Source: Pyrocephalus nanus (Eukaryota; Chordata; Aves; Passeriformes; Tyrannidae). Taken from it: 64,000 nucleotides of DNA. The stretch's first letter is position 1. Every line of letters begins with the position of its first letter. The stretch is from NCBI GenBank assembly GCA_038380795.1, contig CM076268.1:17922001-17986000 (forward strand). Reading direction: 5' to 3'. The notes beneath the pieces were generated by a model, which searched no databases, was not told the origin of the DNA, and was given only the letters and a program-made list of their open reading frames with translations. The position numbers were made by a program, and so were the translations under genes. This document shows positions 12,701 to 24,672 of the stretch, one piece after another.

Positions 12701-13024
12701 CTGCCTGCTGAGCAGTTTTGCCTTACCTGCAAATCTTCATGGACACAAAAACAACCTGGAGAATAAGATGCCTACCAGCCTCTAGTTTCAGAAGGCCTCT
12801 ATGGAGTATGCCCTGGATAATGGCATTTTAAAAGCATGGTCTTTGGATGTTTTGCATGTAAGTAAGCATTTCAGTACATCTGTGCTTTCCCATACCTGAC
12901 ACCACTGGGAAAAGGATGAATTGTGAAATCTGGGACTTAGTGACTCAGCATCACTGTATTGATACCTCAGTGTCTTTGTTGACTTATCATCACAAAACCT
13001 TTTCTGAGCTTGGCAGGGCTGTTG
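9761..13024. other. Gene-free sequence with two short hairpin motifs
   Basis: No gene recognised. TAATGCAA (11005-11012) and TTGCATTA (11017-11024) are perfect inverted arms around TTTT. CAAACTTA and TAAGTTTG at 12483-12499 flank one T. The 123-codon frame at 11294-11665 has no recognisable features. Confidence 0.6.
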
Positions 13025-13120
13025 CCCATTTTCCTAATAATAAACATAAGATTAAGTGACTTGCTTAACATCATGAAAAGTCAGAGGCAGAAAAATATTT
13101 AACTCTATGAGTCCCATACA
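13025..13120 (-). mobile_element. MIR/CORE-SINE relic, antisense
   Basis: The plus strand reads cccattttcct, then attaagtgacttgcttaa, then tcaaag-like and gtcagaggcagaa, then aactc. This is the order of the antisense MIR core (ccattttacag ... gttaagtgacttgcccaa ... agtggcagagc ... gaactc). Several substitutions and small gaps fit great age. MIR-type elements predate the amniote radiation, so surviving copies in birds are expected only as such fragments. Confidence 0.6.
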
Positions 13121-15438
13121 AAAATATGTAAGACATGCTGAGAAGCACTGATGAAATTAGCTGTGAAAAAGCAAGGCCAATTGCATTCACTTAACATGTA
13201 AATAAGATCAGTGCAAAAACTCAATTTATAAAATATTTTTGATTTAAATTTTAAGTTCCTGAGAATAAAATCTGACTTTCACTTTAATTCTGCAGCACAT
13301 TGAGCAGTGGGACCTTGATAAACTTAATATAAGACCACCAATATAAACAACTAATAAATGGATAGCAAACGGCGGTACTCATTCTTAAGAGGTTTCTATA
13401 ATGTCTGTTAATTTCTGATTTAGTTCAGATTAACAAATTAGGAGTACAACTTTTCCTCTTGATGCTTTTTTTTAAAGGTGCAATGAGATCACCTAAAGCT
13501 TAGTAAAACATTATTGGCAGTCACATTCTGATGTGATATTTCTTTAATTGAAAAGAGAAAAAGAATATCAGCTCTACCATTTCACCTCCTCTAACGGACT
13601 TTTATTTACGGACATACTAGTGAAAAATTTTGTGGGATATTCCTTACTTAGCTGAAAGAAAAAAAAATCAAACAATTTCACTAACAGATGATTCTTTGTA
13701 TCATGCAGCCCTTTTACTCTTAATAAAATATTTTTTTTCTGTAAAAATATTGTATAAAGTGATTGAGAAGCCTATGAATAAAAGTTCTCTTTACATTTGA
13801 TGACATGGAAGGTGATGGGTCATTTCCAAACAGATTTTATTCCTCTGTCCATTAGCAGGGTCTCAGGTTTCACAATTCAAGGACACAGTCCTTTTAAGAA
13901 AGCACATGCTGTGAACTAAGAAAGAGAAGGGGATTCACAAAATTCCCCTATTGCAGAGCTCAGAGCTGCATCCCTTTGGAGGTTCTTTTTAGTCAGAAGG
14001 AAGGCACAGCAAACACATGCAGTCCTAGGCCAGCTATCTTCAGCTCCAGCTCTATGCTGTACCTTCAGCCAAGGTGTACCATGCTCCTCCTCCCTTCATG
14101 CCCCATCTCAGAGCTTCAGCCCAGGAGCCTCAGTAGATATTTCCACAGAGCAGGAGCAGGGCTCAGGTCCCAGGGCAGGAGTCAGTCGAGAGACATTCAG
14201 GGCTCAGCTCTGCCAGAGGCTTGACATGACAAGTTGGTGCTTCTGAGCAGCTTGCAGGTCCTGTGCAAGAGAGGAGATGTGAGCAAGGGAGTCACACCAT
14301 CTCAGGTGTGGTAGTCAGCCCTTGATAGGATGTAGGAGTTTAGAAGACATTTAGGAAGACTTAGGGAAGATTTAGACACATATGAGACCTGGCTTCCAAC
14401 TGAGCAACTTGTGTCTGAGTAATTTGTTTCCTTGGCAAATGGTTTTCTAGAAAATGGAAATGTGGTAACGTGAGCTGGAAATATGGGAACTCTTGCTGCA
14501 GTACCCTGTTGGGAAGGGCCAGTTTAACTAGGAAAGGCAGTGGTGTAAAAAACAGTAAAAGAATGCCAGTAAATGAGCAAAACCTAGCAGAGCCAGGTCT
14601 GGGCTCCTGCATGACCCTCATGGATAACCTTCTCTGCCCCTTCTTCTCCTGCTTGATACCAAGCATGATATTTATCAGCTAGTAACACAAATGAGTCAAT
14701 AAACTTGTGCCCAAGGCTTAATTCAGCCACAGACTCAATAAAATGCCTAATTATCATGCTGAGGAATGCCAGATTGCAGTAAGTCATTCTGTTATAGCTC
14801 ACTTTTTGTACTTCGGAGTGAAAATCCCCCTTGTAGATACAAATTATTAGTTTTTCACATAAATACTTTCTAATCTACCAGTGAGAGTGCCTTGGAGGCT
14901 GGGCTACATGGTAGGATAAAGCAACTCTCTGTCTTGCAGAATGTGAACGCCCATGATTCACTGGTTTCTGCCAGTGTCTCTGGAAGTGCTAAAGCCTGTA
15001 ATCAGCATAAGTTCTTTAAAGACTGAGTATTGGTTTTCAGATGATTGCTTTGAAATGTTAATGGCATTGATCACCCAGCAAGTTGGAACATCAGTCCACC
15101 CCCATCTCTTTCCTGGGACAGAGAGTGATGGGAACAGCATTTCCTGATGCTGTAGTTTGAGCTGCATGTGTACCCACAACCCAGCTGGGTCCCTTCCAGG
15201 TGGGCAGCAGTGCAGCATGGTGCCAGTGAAGGGGTGTGATGATCTGGGGGAAGAGCAGAGCTGTTTGGGTCCCCACACATCCTGTTCTGTGGCCAGGTGT
15301 GCCAGCCTCAGGTGGTCATGCTGGAGCCAATGGCAAGGAAAGGCAGCTGGGGAAATGGACTTCCCAGTTAGCAGCTGAGCTCAAGCCTTTTCTTGTTTCA
15401 AGTTGACTCAAAAAGTCTGTCATAGCCCCACATGAAAT
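13121..15438. other. AT-rich gene-free sequence
   Basis: No gene recognised. Part of this stretch (13340-13650) is AT-rich yet keeps several CpGs (acggcgg, aacgga, tacgga). A patch at 14690-14755 has a perfect AP-1 site TGAGTCA (14692-14698) and a TAATTA (14748-14753). Both could be regulatory, but nothing more can be shown. Confidence 0.5.
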
Positions 15439-15458
15439 ATTTTATTTTATTTTATTTT
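15439..15458. repeat. (ATTTT)4 microsatellite
   Basis: Four perfect ATTTT units at 15439-15458, embedded in AT-rich sequence. Confidence 0.85.
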
Positions 15459-18400
15459 TAAAATTTTCTTTGAAAAACTTTTTAAAAAGTTGGGTTTGTC
15501 AGAAAAAAAAACATTATAGGGGAAAACCCCCACTATCTTAAACTGAGAAGTGAAAGGGGTTCCTTCTAAATTGTTTCAATATTTTATTTCTAAAAACTAT
15601 TGTCTTATTTAGAGCAAGGTCCGAGAATAGCTTACATCCCTTCAGAGCAGTTCTCATTATTTTTTTCCTTTTCTGCTTTTACTGTTCATTAAAAATATTT
15701 TGCTCTGTTCTCTGGCTGTTATATCTGCAAGGTATATGCCCATATGCATTCTCTGAGAGCAAGGGCCAGGCATTTCTGGTAAATCTGAAAGCATAACCCA
15801 GAGCTTACAGCTCTGGTAGCCAGAGAGCCTTGGAACCCTGTCACCCTGTGTCCCAGGGCACTCTGCACAGAGGGGCTATACCACAGTGTAGCATTTTCCA
15901 GACTCATGACCCCAGATCCAGACACAAGCCTCACTTCTGCTTGAACTTCCATCAGGCTCCCAGCCCCTCATTTGACAATTGCCGCTGTAGTTCATTGAAA
16001 GTTTGTCAAAACCCATACAATTCCACAAACCCCACAGTTTCAACAAATCAGCATTTTTCTGCTGAAACCTGTTCTGCTGGAAATTTCCCAACCCAGTTCT
16101 ACAGAGAGTCATTATTTCTGAAACGCTTTTGTAAACATTTATTGCAGGGTTTTTCTTAATGACAACAGCCACAGACTCTGGCTGAGCTTAATTTGGCAAT
16201 TTGCAAATCTCACTCCTTTTTGTCTCTTGGCCAGTTGGAGGAAGGGAAACATTTTTTTGTCTTTCAACACCACCGCTGTGGTTTGGCTGCAAGATGTGGT
16301 GCAAAATGTTTCCTGGAGATGTCCCCGTGCCTGACACAGCAATACTGGTCATAGTGGCAAAATACTCAACGTTTGCATAGCATCATTCTTTTACAACTCT
16401 TCAACATAAAGGAAGGTTTACCAGTGCTTAGGGAATTATAAGGAGATGGGAAGAGTCTCAGCTTGGGTTGCCTCCATGAATTTCCTTCAGTCTTTTCTAG
16501 AGAAAGAACACCAAGTTTCAATCTAGGGAAAGAGGATAGACCAGATCCTGGAGGCACTCAGCAGCGGTCAAGCTGTGTCCAGAGGGACAGCAATTACCAC
16601 TTCCCCACAGGATCTTGCTTTCTACCCAAAAAACCCTGAAAGCCCTTCGGAGTCTGGCCCATGAACCTTATTCATGTTTCATAATGCAGAGTGATGGTGG
16701 TGGGAGGTGGCACACAGGGAATAAGGGTGGGGGGAGAGCTCCCTTGTGGGATTTGCACCAGACTGATGAAGGCCATTTCTTGTACAACTGCTTGGGAGTG
16801 TGTCCCCAAAACCTGCTCTTTTATGCCTGAAGCAGGACAGAGGACCCCTGAGCCCCCAGTGCACCTCTCCACTGCCCAGGCAGAAAGACATGTTCACCAG
16901 GGCAGCTTTGCTGATCCATGTTTCTCTAGGTCTCCCAGTGATAGCACAGGGAGCTGGCCAGCAGGATACAGCCAGCCTGGATATGACTTCATTAGCACTG
17001 CTTTGTGAGCCAGTGTAGGTCTGCTGTTTTTCACATCATCCCTGATTTGCAGCTGCACTTAGGAGAGGAGATCTCAGCCTGCAGCACTGGCTGGGGATAT
17101 TGTGATCTGCTGTTCCTGTTAGCAGTCCACCTTCTCTTGCCCCAGAGATCCCTCTCCCCACAGATGCTTTCCGTGCTGGAATGTGGATTTGCTTTTTGGG
17201 ATCATTATACTCAAACCTCCTCTCCCTCAGGTTTGGATTGCCTGCTCTGTGCTCCTGAGCTCTTAATTTGGTACCTAACACACCTCTGGGATCTGTCTAT
17301 TCTCTAAATTTGATCCCTGCTGAAGATAAATCCTCACCTGCACTTTGCTCATCTATTTGGCTGTATGCTCTTGGATTCATCCACCATTTGATCAGTCTCT
17401 TTGCACTGCAGTAGTATAAGTAAAGGACTGCTGGTGCATTTGGTTCCTTCCTGCTGCCACATCACACTATAAACAGACCACTGTGGCAGAAAAAAGCCAA
17501 AACAAACAGGACATTTATAACCTTGCTGTTCTTTGAACATAATGGTTTGGCAAGTGTGAGACATAGCAAAGAGCATAAGCATCCTTCAAGAGATGGCCAG
17601 AGCAAGGGTAGAGGTGTGAGGCTGCCATGAGAGGGCAGGTGCTCCCCCAGGGCAGCTCAGCCGCACCACTGTAGCCTCTGCTTACCCCAGGCATCAAGCT
17701 CCAAAACTTGTTCCCATTGCTTTGGCCTACCCATTCAGTGTCCTTCCCCTGTATGGGGTCACTCTCTGCACCAAGGGACAGGTCCCCAGCAGGACTAAGC
17801 ATATACAGCTGCTCTGGGGAGCTTCTCACACAGTGCTGTGCTGAGGCTTCTCCTTGCCATCAAGGAACCTGGCCCCCATCCTTTTGTAGCCTGCAGTGGG
17901 GCTAGGACATTTCTGCCCAGGCCCTCCAAGCTCCAAAAGAGAACCTGCAATGGTTCTGTCTTACCAATGCACAGGTAAACCTGCAAGAGAACCTTTAAAA
18001 ATGAGTCACACTTGCCAGTCACCTACAAGAAAAGCTGCAGCATTAAGGTCACCCTTAAGTGTGAAAATCCCACATAACGTACTTCTGTGCTGCAGCACAA
18101 ATGTCAGGTATACACAGAAAACTCCCAGACCCTTTCACAGATGGGCCAGTTATGGCTTGTCCTTGCACTGCTGTATGGAGTCAGATGGAGAAAAAGTCTC
18201 ATCTCTTCAGGGGTCCCTGAGTTTGTTGCTGTTTCACGCCATCCTGAGTTCTGAGGCTGCTCTGCAGACTGAGACAGAGAGCTGCAGTCCAGCCCTTGTG
18301 CTTAAAACTCGCTTCAGGTCTCGTTAATAAGTCCAGTTGCATTTAATATGAACACCCAAGAGAATCTAAGCAACATTATTTGTGTGCTTGAGGCAGCAAA

Positions 18401-18972
18401 TAGCGAAAGCAACATGTTTTTCATCAGGTACCTCTAATTTGTCCATTTTTAACATTACAGTATCTGTAACACTACTTGAATTACAGCCCAGAACACACCC
18501 TCCTCTAAAACTACTTTAGAGGTAGTAGAAACCACACAAAGCAGAACTGCATAACCCTCTTTCCTCCTTAAATCATTTCATATTTCGCAGGGCCTACAAA
18601 ATGCTTTGCAGTTCAGGAGAACAGTCACTCTGGGACACCACATATCCCATTTTAAATAACAGCCCAAGTGTTGCCTGGAGGAATATTAGAAACATTTGCC
18701 AATTTTAAAAGGTTTGCAAAAGAATTTCCCATTATAAGATTTCACAAAGCAGCCATTTCAGTATCATTTATGCCTTGTTATGTTTCAATGTCTTTCTAAG
18801 TTTATTTGTAATTTCTAAAAAAACCCAAAACACTTGTTCCAGTAGAGAACTTCCAATTCTCTCTCTAGGAAAGATTTTCCTCCAAGTGAGAGTAGTGTGG
18901 GATTTCTGGTACCTTCTTTTGCAGTGGGCTCTTTGGTCCTACAGAATCATTAGCATTGTCCAAAGGGTATCG
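15459..18972. other. Gene-free sequence
   Basis: No gene recognised. A G-rich plus-strand run at 16703-16738 (ggg, ggg, ggg, gggggg with one long loop) could form a weak G-quadruplex. The stretch at 18290-18440 is AT-rich with scattered CpGs and is a weak candidate for a conserved element. The ~100-codon frames in 17.0-18.3 kb show no domain. Confidence 0.55.
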
Positions 18973-19042
18973 TCACAGCAGCTGCCTGTGTGGCTCACAG
19001 CAGGGTTAGCAGCGGGGAGAGCTTGTTAAGCAGCTGCTGTGA
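18973..19042. repeat. Inverted repeat with 13-bp perfect stem
   Basis: TCACAGCAGCTGC (18973-18985) and GCAGCTGCTGTGA (19030-19042) are exact reverse complements separated by 44 nt. The loop contains a further small complementarity (CTGTG at 18986-18990 with CACAG at 18996-19000). Each arm carries the E-box CAGCTG. It could be a paired bHLH site or the base of an RNA hairpin. The loop is long for a canonical pre-miRNA. Confidence 0.8.
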
Positions 19043-20791
19043 GATGCTCCAGTCTCCTGGGATTTATTCAAGGCAGTGAGGCAGACTGTCTTCAGTGAAC
19101 TACAGGGAGAGCTGTGAGCCCAGCTGAGCTGAAGATGGTACTGGTTTTGGTGACTAGGACCCATGGCTGAAGGTCATTTCCTTTGCACAGTCACTCCACA
19201 GGTTGGATACTCTCACAGGATACACACTGGCTCTGGCAGCTGCAATGAAGCCATGACATGAAGGAGAAGCCCTTGGACCCACTCCAAACACTGAACTGCT
19301 TCAGTGTGACTCATATGGAAAGAGAGTGTGACGGTGTCAGGGCCAGGCCAGCCTTGCCTTGCCCCTTGCCCTTTCTTAGGCTATTTGCCTCTGGATGCTT
19401 TGCCTTTCCTCTTCATCCCCTGTTCTGCCCGCTCCCCTGAGCTGGCAGCAGGGAGGCTGCAGCTCTGCCTCCCAGCAGCCTGCTCATGCTCACATCCCTG
19501 TGGTAGTGATGGGCAGGACAGAGGGGGAGTGAAGCAGAAAGATTCCAGCTGGTTTTGCTGATGCACAGCTGGATCTGTAGCTCTGGCAGGTGTGAACATT
19601 AGGGCTAAACTTATAATAGGAGTGGATGTAAAGCAGCAGGAGAAGTTCAGATGACAACACTGATCTCCTTTGCAGCTCACTGCAGAGGCTGGCAACATGT
19701 TTCGGGTTAGAGTCACTAACTCTTAAAACACTGCACAAACCAGACTTTTAACCTGCTCCCGGAGCAGGGACTCAGCTGCTGTCTCTCCCTGCCTGCCCCT
19801 ACATTGCTCCATTCCTGGCCTGGTGCCCTTGAGTGCCCAAGCATGCCTTGCCTCTTCTTGGATTCAAGACACCAGTCTCTAGTTTTAGGATTCCCCTGTG
19901 TGAGAAATGTGGCCAGTGGACAAGATTTTTGGAATTCAGGCTTTGTTGAGAAGTGGAAATCTTGGGTCTATAAAGCCAAGGAACAGAAGAGGTCTAGCAC
20001 ATCGATTCTGGAGAAGCAGCCGAATGCAACAAGGTGCCCACGCCTCAGTGCTTCTGATTCTCAGCCATAGCATAAACCCACATCCCTGGGGATTACACTA
20101 GGGCACCAGCCCAACCAATGGAACAGCTGTGGCACAAGCACACTTTGTGCTGCTGTCTAGGCTCTGTAAACTTCTGTGCAGAGCCAGGCAGAAAGCCACG
20201 GGCAGTAATATCTTAAACCACTTCACTGAGGTTTTCCAGAGTTTATTTGTCAGAGCCTGAGGTCTTTAACTGAACATAATCTTCCCTGACCAGGAGGCAT
20301 CGGTGATGTATGAAAACTCTGGAGATATTTTGAACAGTGTAACCACAATGTGCAATACAGATACTACAGCTGCTTTTTTACAGAGAAAACTCAGTTAAAT
20401 CTTCCACATTTCCCCAAAGCCCCAGATGTTTCAGCTCTGTAGGGAGACTGTGAGAACTTGGGGTGACAATCTCCTGCATTCTCTCATCGTAAACAGGTGT
20501 AAGGTACCATGACTGCATGACACTGTTAAAGCAAGCAATCCTCAAAAATCTGGGGAGAAGAATGGAGATGAGCATAACAGGAGTGGAGGGGAAGGGGTGG
20601 AATGGACATCTCTGGTATGGCTTGAAAACATCACTTTTTGATAAATGAGCACCTAAATTACAGGCAATTTGATGATACAAATGCAAGGGTCAACACTGGA
20701 ATGAGCTGCAGTGGCAAACAGGAGAGGTGACAGCAGTTGAGGAATGTGTGTTTCCGCACTGGCACCTACTGCATATGTGATATTGCCAGAA
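19043..20791. other. Gene-free sequence with paired CAGCTG hairpin
   Basis: No gene recognised. TCCAGCTG (19544-19551) and CAGCTGGA (19566-19573) form an 8-bp inverted repeat with a 14-nt loop, again centred on CAGCTG E-boxes. The 111-codon minus frame at 19381-19716 has no recognisable domain. Confidence 0.55.
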
Positions 20792-20903
20792 GCTGTGCTT
20801 TGGTTTCCTGTACTATGAGATGGAGAATAGTATTTCCTTATCTCACAGGACTCTTGCAAGTCTCAATTAATTTATGTTCATAAATCACTGTGAGAGTTGA
20901 AGT
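20792..20903 (+). mobile_element. MIR/CORE-SINE 3' half
   Basis: Ordered matches to the MIR/CORE-SINE 3' region are clear: ctgtgctttggtttcct, then gagatggagaatagtatttcc, then tatctcacaggactcttg, then aattaatttatgttcataaa, then actgtgaga. The family pattern is 'cctcagtttcccatctgtaaaatggggataatagtatt ... cctcacagggttgttg.gag ... attaatgtttgtaaagcactttgaga'. This is the best preserved ancient SINE piece in the window. The 5' tRNA-derived head is not recognisable. Confidence 0.7.
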
Positions 20904-23900
20904 AGGAGTATCAATTTACTGTAGAGCTGAAAATTATATAATTATTTTTTCTCTTTGATGAAGCACAGTACAAGATAAATATTTTGCCAAGTGAGAACCT
21001 TCATCTTAATTTCGAACAGAAAATACCCTGAACTGCCTAATATTGAATCAAAGTATTAGTTAACCACAGAAGGGCTCTCCATGTCCAGACTTGTGAACTT
21101 ACAGCCTAGAGTCATGATGGCTTTCTATCAAACCTATGTGTGAGTAAAATACCAATGACTGTAATCCTAGGGAAGAATCCCAAGATTGCAATGTGCCTAA
21201 AGGAGAAGGAAGTGAGCAGCAGTGCTCTCTGTGTCTAGGAAATGTTTACTTGACAAATATTTAGCGAGCTTGGAGGTATTTTTGAGAAAAAAAAATTGCA
21301 TGGATTCATGTTGATGAATGTTTTGCTACTGATTAAATCTGAGCCTGTATAAACTGTGTGGTGACAAAGAAACCTGAGACTGTAATGAGGAAACAGTTGG
21401 GTAGGATGTGAGAGATTGAAACCACAGATATTGCCATTCCCAGGAGAAATACCTTATTCTAAGGACTGGAAATTAGTTTGGGACTATTGGATTCCAGTCA
21501 AGGAATAAGTCCTATTATGCACAATATCTCCTAATCTTTACCCTAGAAATCACCTTAAAAAGCCAAATCTTGCATTGAAATAATTAAAGGAAAACATATG
21601 TGAAACAAGATGCTTATTTTTTGTCTGGGCTTTCATTAGCCTGTGCAGTATAAAACATCACTGTGTCTCCAGTCAGTATAGGTCAACTTCCCACTACGCA
21701 CCCCCAGATGGAAAATGGCTTTGAGCATTTTATAGACATAGGATTTCCAAGGCACTTAATTTTGGTTGTGTAATCTGGTCTCATCCTTCAATATTCATCT
21801 ATTTATGCAGTTAACATTCTTGATGCAGCAGTCTCACTAACTTCACTGAGAGACTGAGTTCTAAGTGGTCCCTAAGTCGTTGTTGAATCCAATTGCTTGG
21901 CATGTTAATTTTTAACATAGAGGCCAAAAGTTTTGAAAGGTGGCAACCTAAAAATGAGTTCCCTAGCTCCTGACTTGGACTCTTTTCAAAGCAACACTGT
22001 GTGTGTAATACATTTGGACACTATGCTGCTCGTAGGTCCACCTAGTCATCAAAGCTAACTTAGTTTTGAAAATTTATGAATAAGTATAAAAGGAAAAAAA
22101 ACCACTCAAACCAAAAATTTGTTGCACTACATTTATGTCTTTCCAGGGTAAAAGTCTGCCATACCCTGAGTAATTTCTGTTTGACATTAATAAACATTTT
22201 ATTGCAACACACTCAAGTCATGCTGTATATACCTGCTCAGCAATATTGACACCCAGAGGTCATGACTGTGTGAAGTGGCCTAGAGCCTGTGAAAATACAA
22301 ATCGGATTTGTGGTCAGCCAAGACTAGAGTTTCATACTTACACAGACCTAATTGGTCATTTGAGTTTTTCAAGTATTTCCTTTCTGAGGTGTTCTTTGCT
22401 GCTCTAGTGGTGGTTGCCAAAGTTTGTTCTTCACAAGGAAAAAATTAGGTTATGCTGAAGTCACAAATGCCGTGTGTGTGACAGGTAAGACTATGATGGG
22501 TACAGCTACAGCAGGGCAGGCTTTGCTGGGCACAACATGAAGAGCATGGGGTAACATGCATCGCCTCCATCAATCCACAGCGGGGGAGTCAGCTTTCCAG
22601 AAAACTCATCCTGCTCCTTTTGCTGGAGTTGGAAACCCCATAAGGGGAAGAAATTGATGGTCAGAGCCATTTCCAATGGTGCCCAAACATCTTCCTGATG
22701 ATGTTTCAAGCCACAGAAAAGAGCTGAATGATCCAGTTTAAAATAGAGGCATAGCTGGGAAAGTTCTGAATTCTGTTGGTAGCTTTTTGGATGCAGGCCC
22801 TTCCTGTTTATGCTCAGATATCTCCTCATCACATCTGACATTTTGAGCTGCAAGTGCAGATTACATTAGAGGGTGGGAACTATTCTGTAGTTAATGCTCA
22901 CACATGCTCTTTCTTTTCATAATTATTTTTCAAAAATCTTGCAAATCTCCAGGTTTGTATGGATAGTCTGGGTAATTTTTATACCTTACGGAGAGCAAGA
23001 ATTTGATTATAAAACTGGGACTATTTTGGCAAATATCAGTGAGATATGCACCTAACTCGTTCAAATTGTGATGTGATATTGAAATTTTTTGGTTCATATT
23101 CCATTTAGTTCATCTCAGTTCCTCAGCTGTTAAGGCTCTATTTCCAGAGTTACTCAGGTGAAGTCTGAAATTTAAAAATAGAGCAGTTCCCAAATGGGAA
23201 TGAGAAATGTTGGGCAGTGTTAGGCTCACTCTCTAAGGCAGGGTTTTTGCAGACGGTGTTAGGAGCAAAGGGTTGGATTCAGATGCTGTGCCATGACTAC
23301 TGACCCTGAATCATCCCTCAGTCCCTTGCTAAAAATGTGTGCTGTGTGTATTTATTGCTCTCCAACTGCTTTCTTTTGAGTGTCCTTTGAGCAGACTGGC
23401 CCTGGAGCAAAGCTTTAATTGCTTGCTTCTAAGTGCTCTAAAATCCACCTGTGTATTTTAGAAACATTTTCAGAGGAAAAGAAAAAAGCAGCTAAATGGT
23501 TTTAACACATTTCAAAGCATTGTAGAAAAAGGGGATATAGACTGCAAGACTGGTAAATGTAGCTATGGATTAATGGACTCAGGGCCAGAACTGTGACAAC
23601 AACCACTTATTTTTTTTTTCCCACAGGTGAAAATGGAAAAAATAGCATAAAATTAGGATTTAAAAAAAAAAAAAATCTTTGTTTTCTTTGATTCACTGTA
23701 TGTTATTTGAAATGTTCCCTGAAACCAAGTTTAATTTCAAGATTTTGTTTCCCACCATTTTCAAACATATTTAAATGAAAATGAAAACAAACTGTAATGG
23801 TCTTGAAAAAATAGTAGTTTTTTTTCTGGGAAATCATAAAATGAAGCAGCTGGATCTTATCAAAGTTTTTTCTATTTTTATTTTGTTCTTGAATTTGGCA

Positions 23901-24229
23901 GATATTTTTATTCTATGAAATTTACAATATTGGTGGGGATTTAACCAGAAAGGCACTAACTTTCTGCATAACACTGTTGTTCCACCTTAGCTCCAGTGAC
24001 ATCTTTAGTCCTGCTTCCTGGGGTTGTTTGCTTAGGAGGTTCCTCAGGCCTCTCTTATAGCAAGAAGCTGATTTTAATAATCAGACTTCTCTCAAGGCAT
24101 GTGGCTGGGGAAATTGTCTTCAAAGCTGATAGGACCTGGGGCAGACCTAGGAATCGAAACTGGGATAATATGATTAAGGATTTGCAGGGATAGGGCAATC
24201 CCTCAAACAACCCGGGGTTTCATGTTCAG
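20904..24229. other. Gene-free AT-rich sequence
   Basis: No gene recognised. It includes an A14 tract (23662-23675) and a 12-bp AT palindrome near 20933. The 115-codon minus frame at 22506-22853 has no recognisable domain. Confidence 0.6.
23662..23675. repeat. A14 tract
   Basis: Fourteen consecutive A. No retroposon body was recognised upstream. Confidence 0.9.
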
Positions 24230-24250
24230 AAAAAAAAAAATAAAAAAAAA
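24230..24250. repeat. A-rich tract
   Basis: A11, one T, then A9 at 24230-24250. It could be the remnant tail of a retroposon, but the upstream sequence is not recognised. Confidence 0.85.
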
Positions 24251-24504
24251 GGCAGCTAAAATTCTTTGGCCTAAGCAGCCTGACTGAAAAGCAATTATGC
24301 TGGGAAATAAGCTAGAATAAGTAGTATTACAAGGCAGAGCCTCTCTTTCCTGGCCAGCCCAAGGACTGACAAACTCGTATGGCTGTTTATTCTGACTAAG
24401 CATCCAGACCGGGCTGAGCATCTTTGCCCTTTCTCTGGCCTGTAAGTTATCAGGGAATACTACCCAACAGAAAATCTGCAACTGCCACACAACTGGAGTC
24501 TGGC

Positions 24505-24672
24505 AGAGACTGAGGATGCCCAGGGAAGTGGTTGAGCCACCATCCCTGGAGGCATTTAAAAGACATGCAGATGTGGCAGTCAAGGACATGGTTTAGTGGT
24601 GGACTTAGCAGTGTCAGGGTAATGGCTGGACTTGATGATCTTAAAGGTCTTTTCCAACGTAAATAACTTAAT
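24505..24672 (+). mobile_element. CR1 LINE 3' end (5'-truncated)
   Basis: This is the clearest mobile element in the window. Reading plus, the CR1 3' UTR landmarks are in order: gcccagggaagtggttgag, caccatccctggagg, gatgtggca, gacatggtttag, ggctggacttgatgatctt, and aggtcttttccaac at about 24645-24658. The terminal 8-bp repeats (ATTCTATG-like) have decayed to 'taaataacttaatgaa'. Only the last ~150 bases remain, as is normal for the heavily 5'-truncated CR1 copies of birds. There is no reverse transcriptase reading frame. The divergence suggests a fairly old insertion. Confidence 0.9.

Noticed and set aside
16703..16738. G-quadruplex on the plus strand
   Set aside because: One loop is 12 nt and the last two runs are fused, so it is only a weak candidate.
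18973..19042. Canonical miRNA precursor
   Set aside because: The stem is only 13 bp with a 44-nt loop. No known miRNA seed sequence was recognised.
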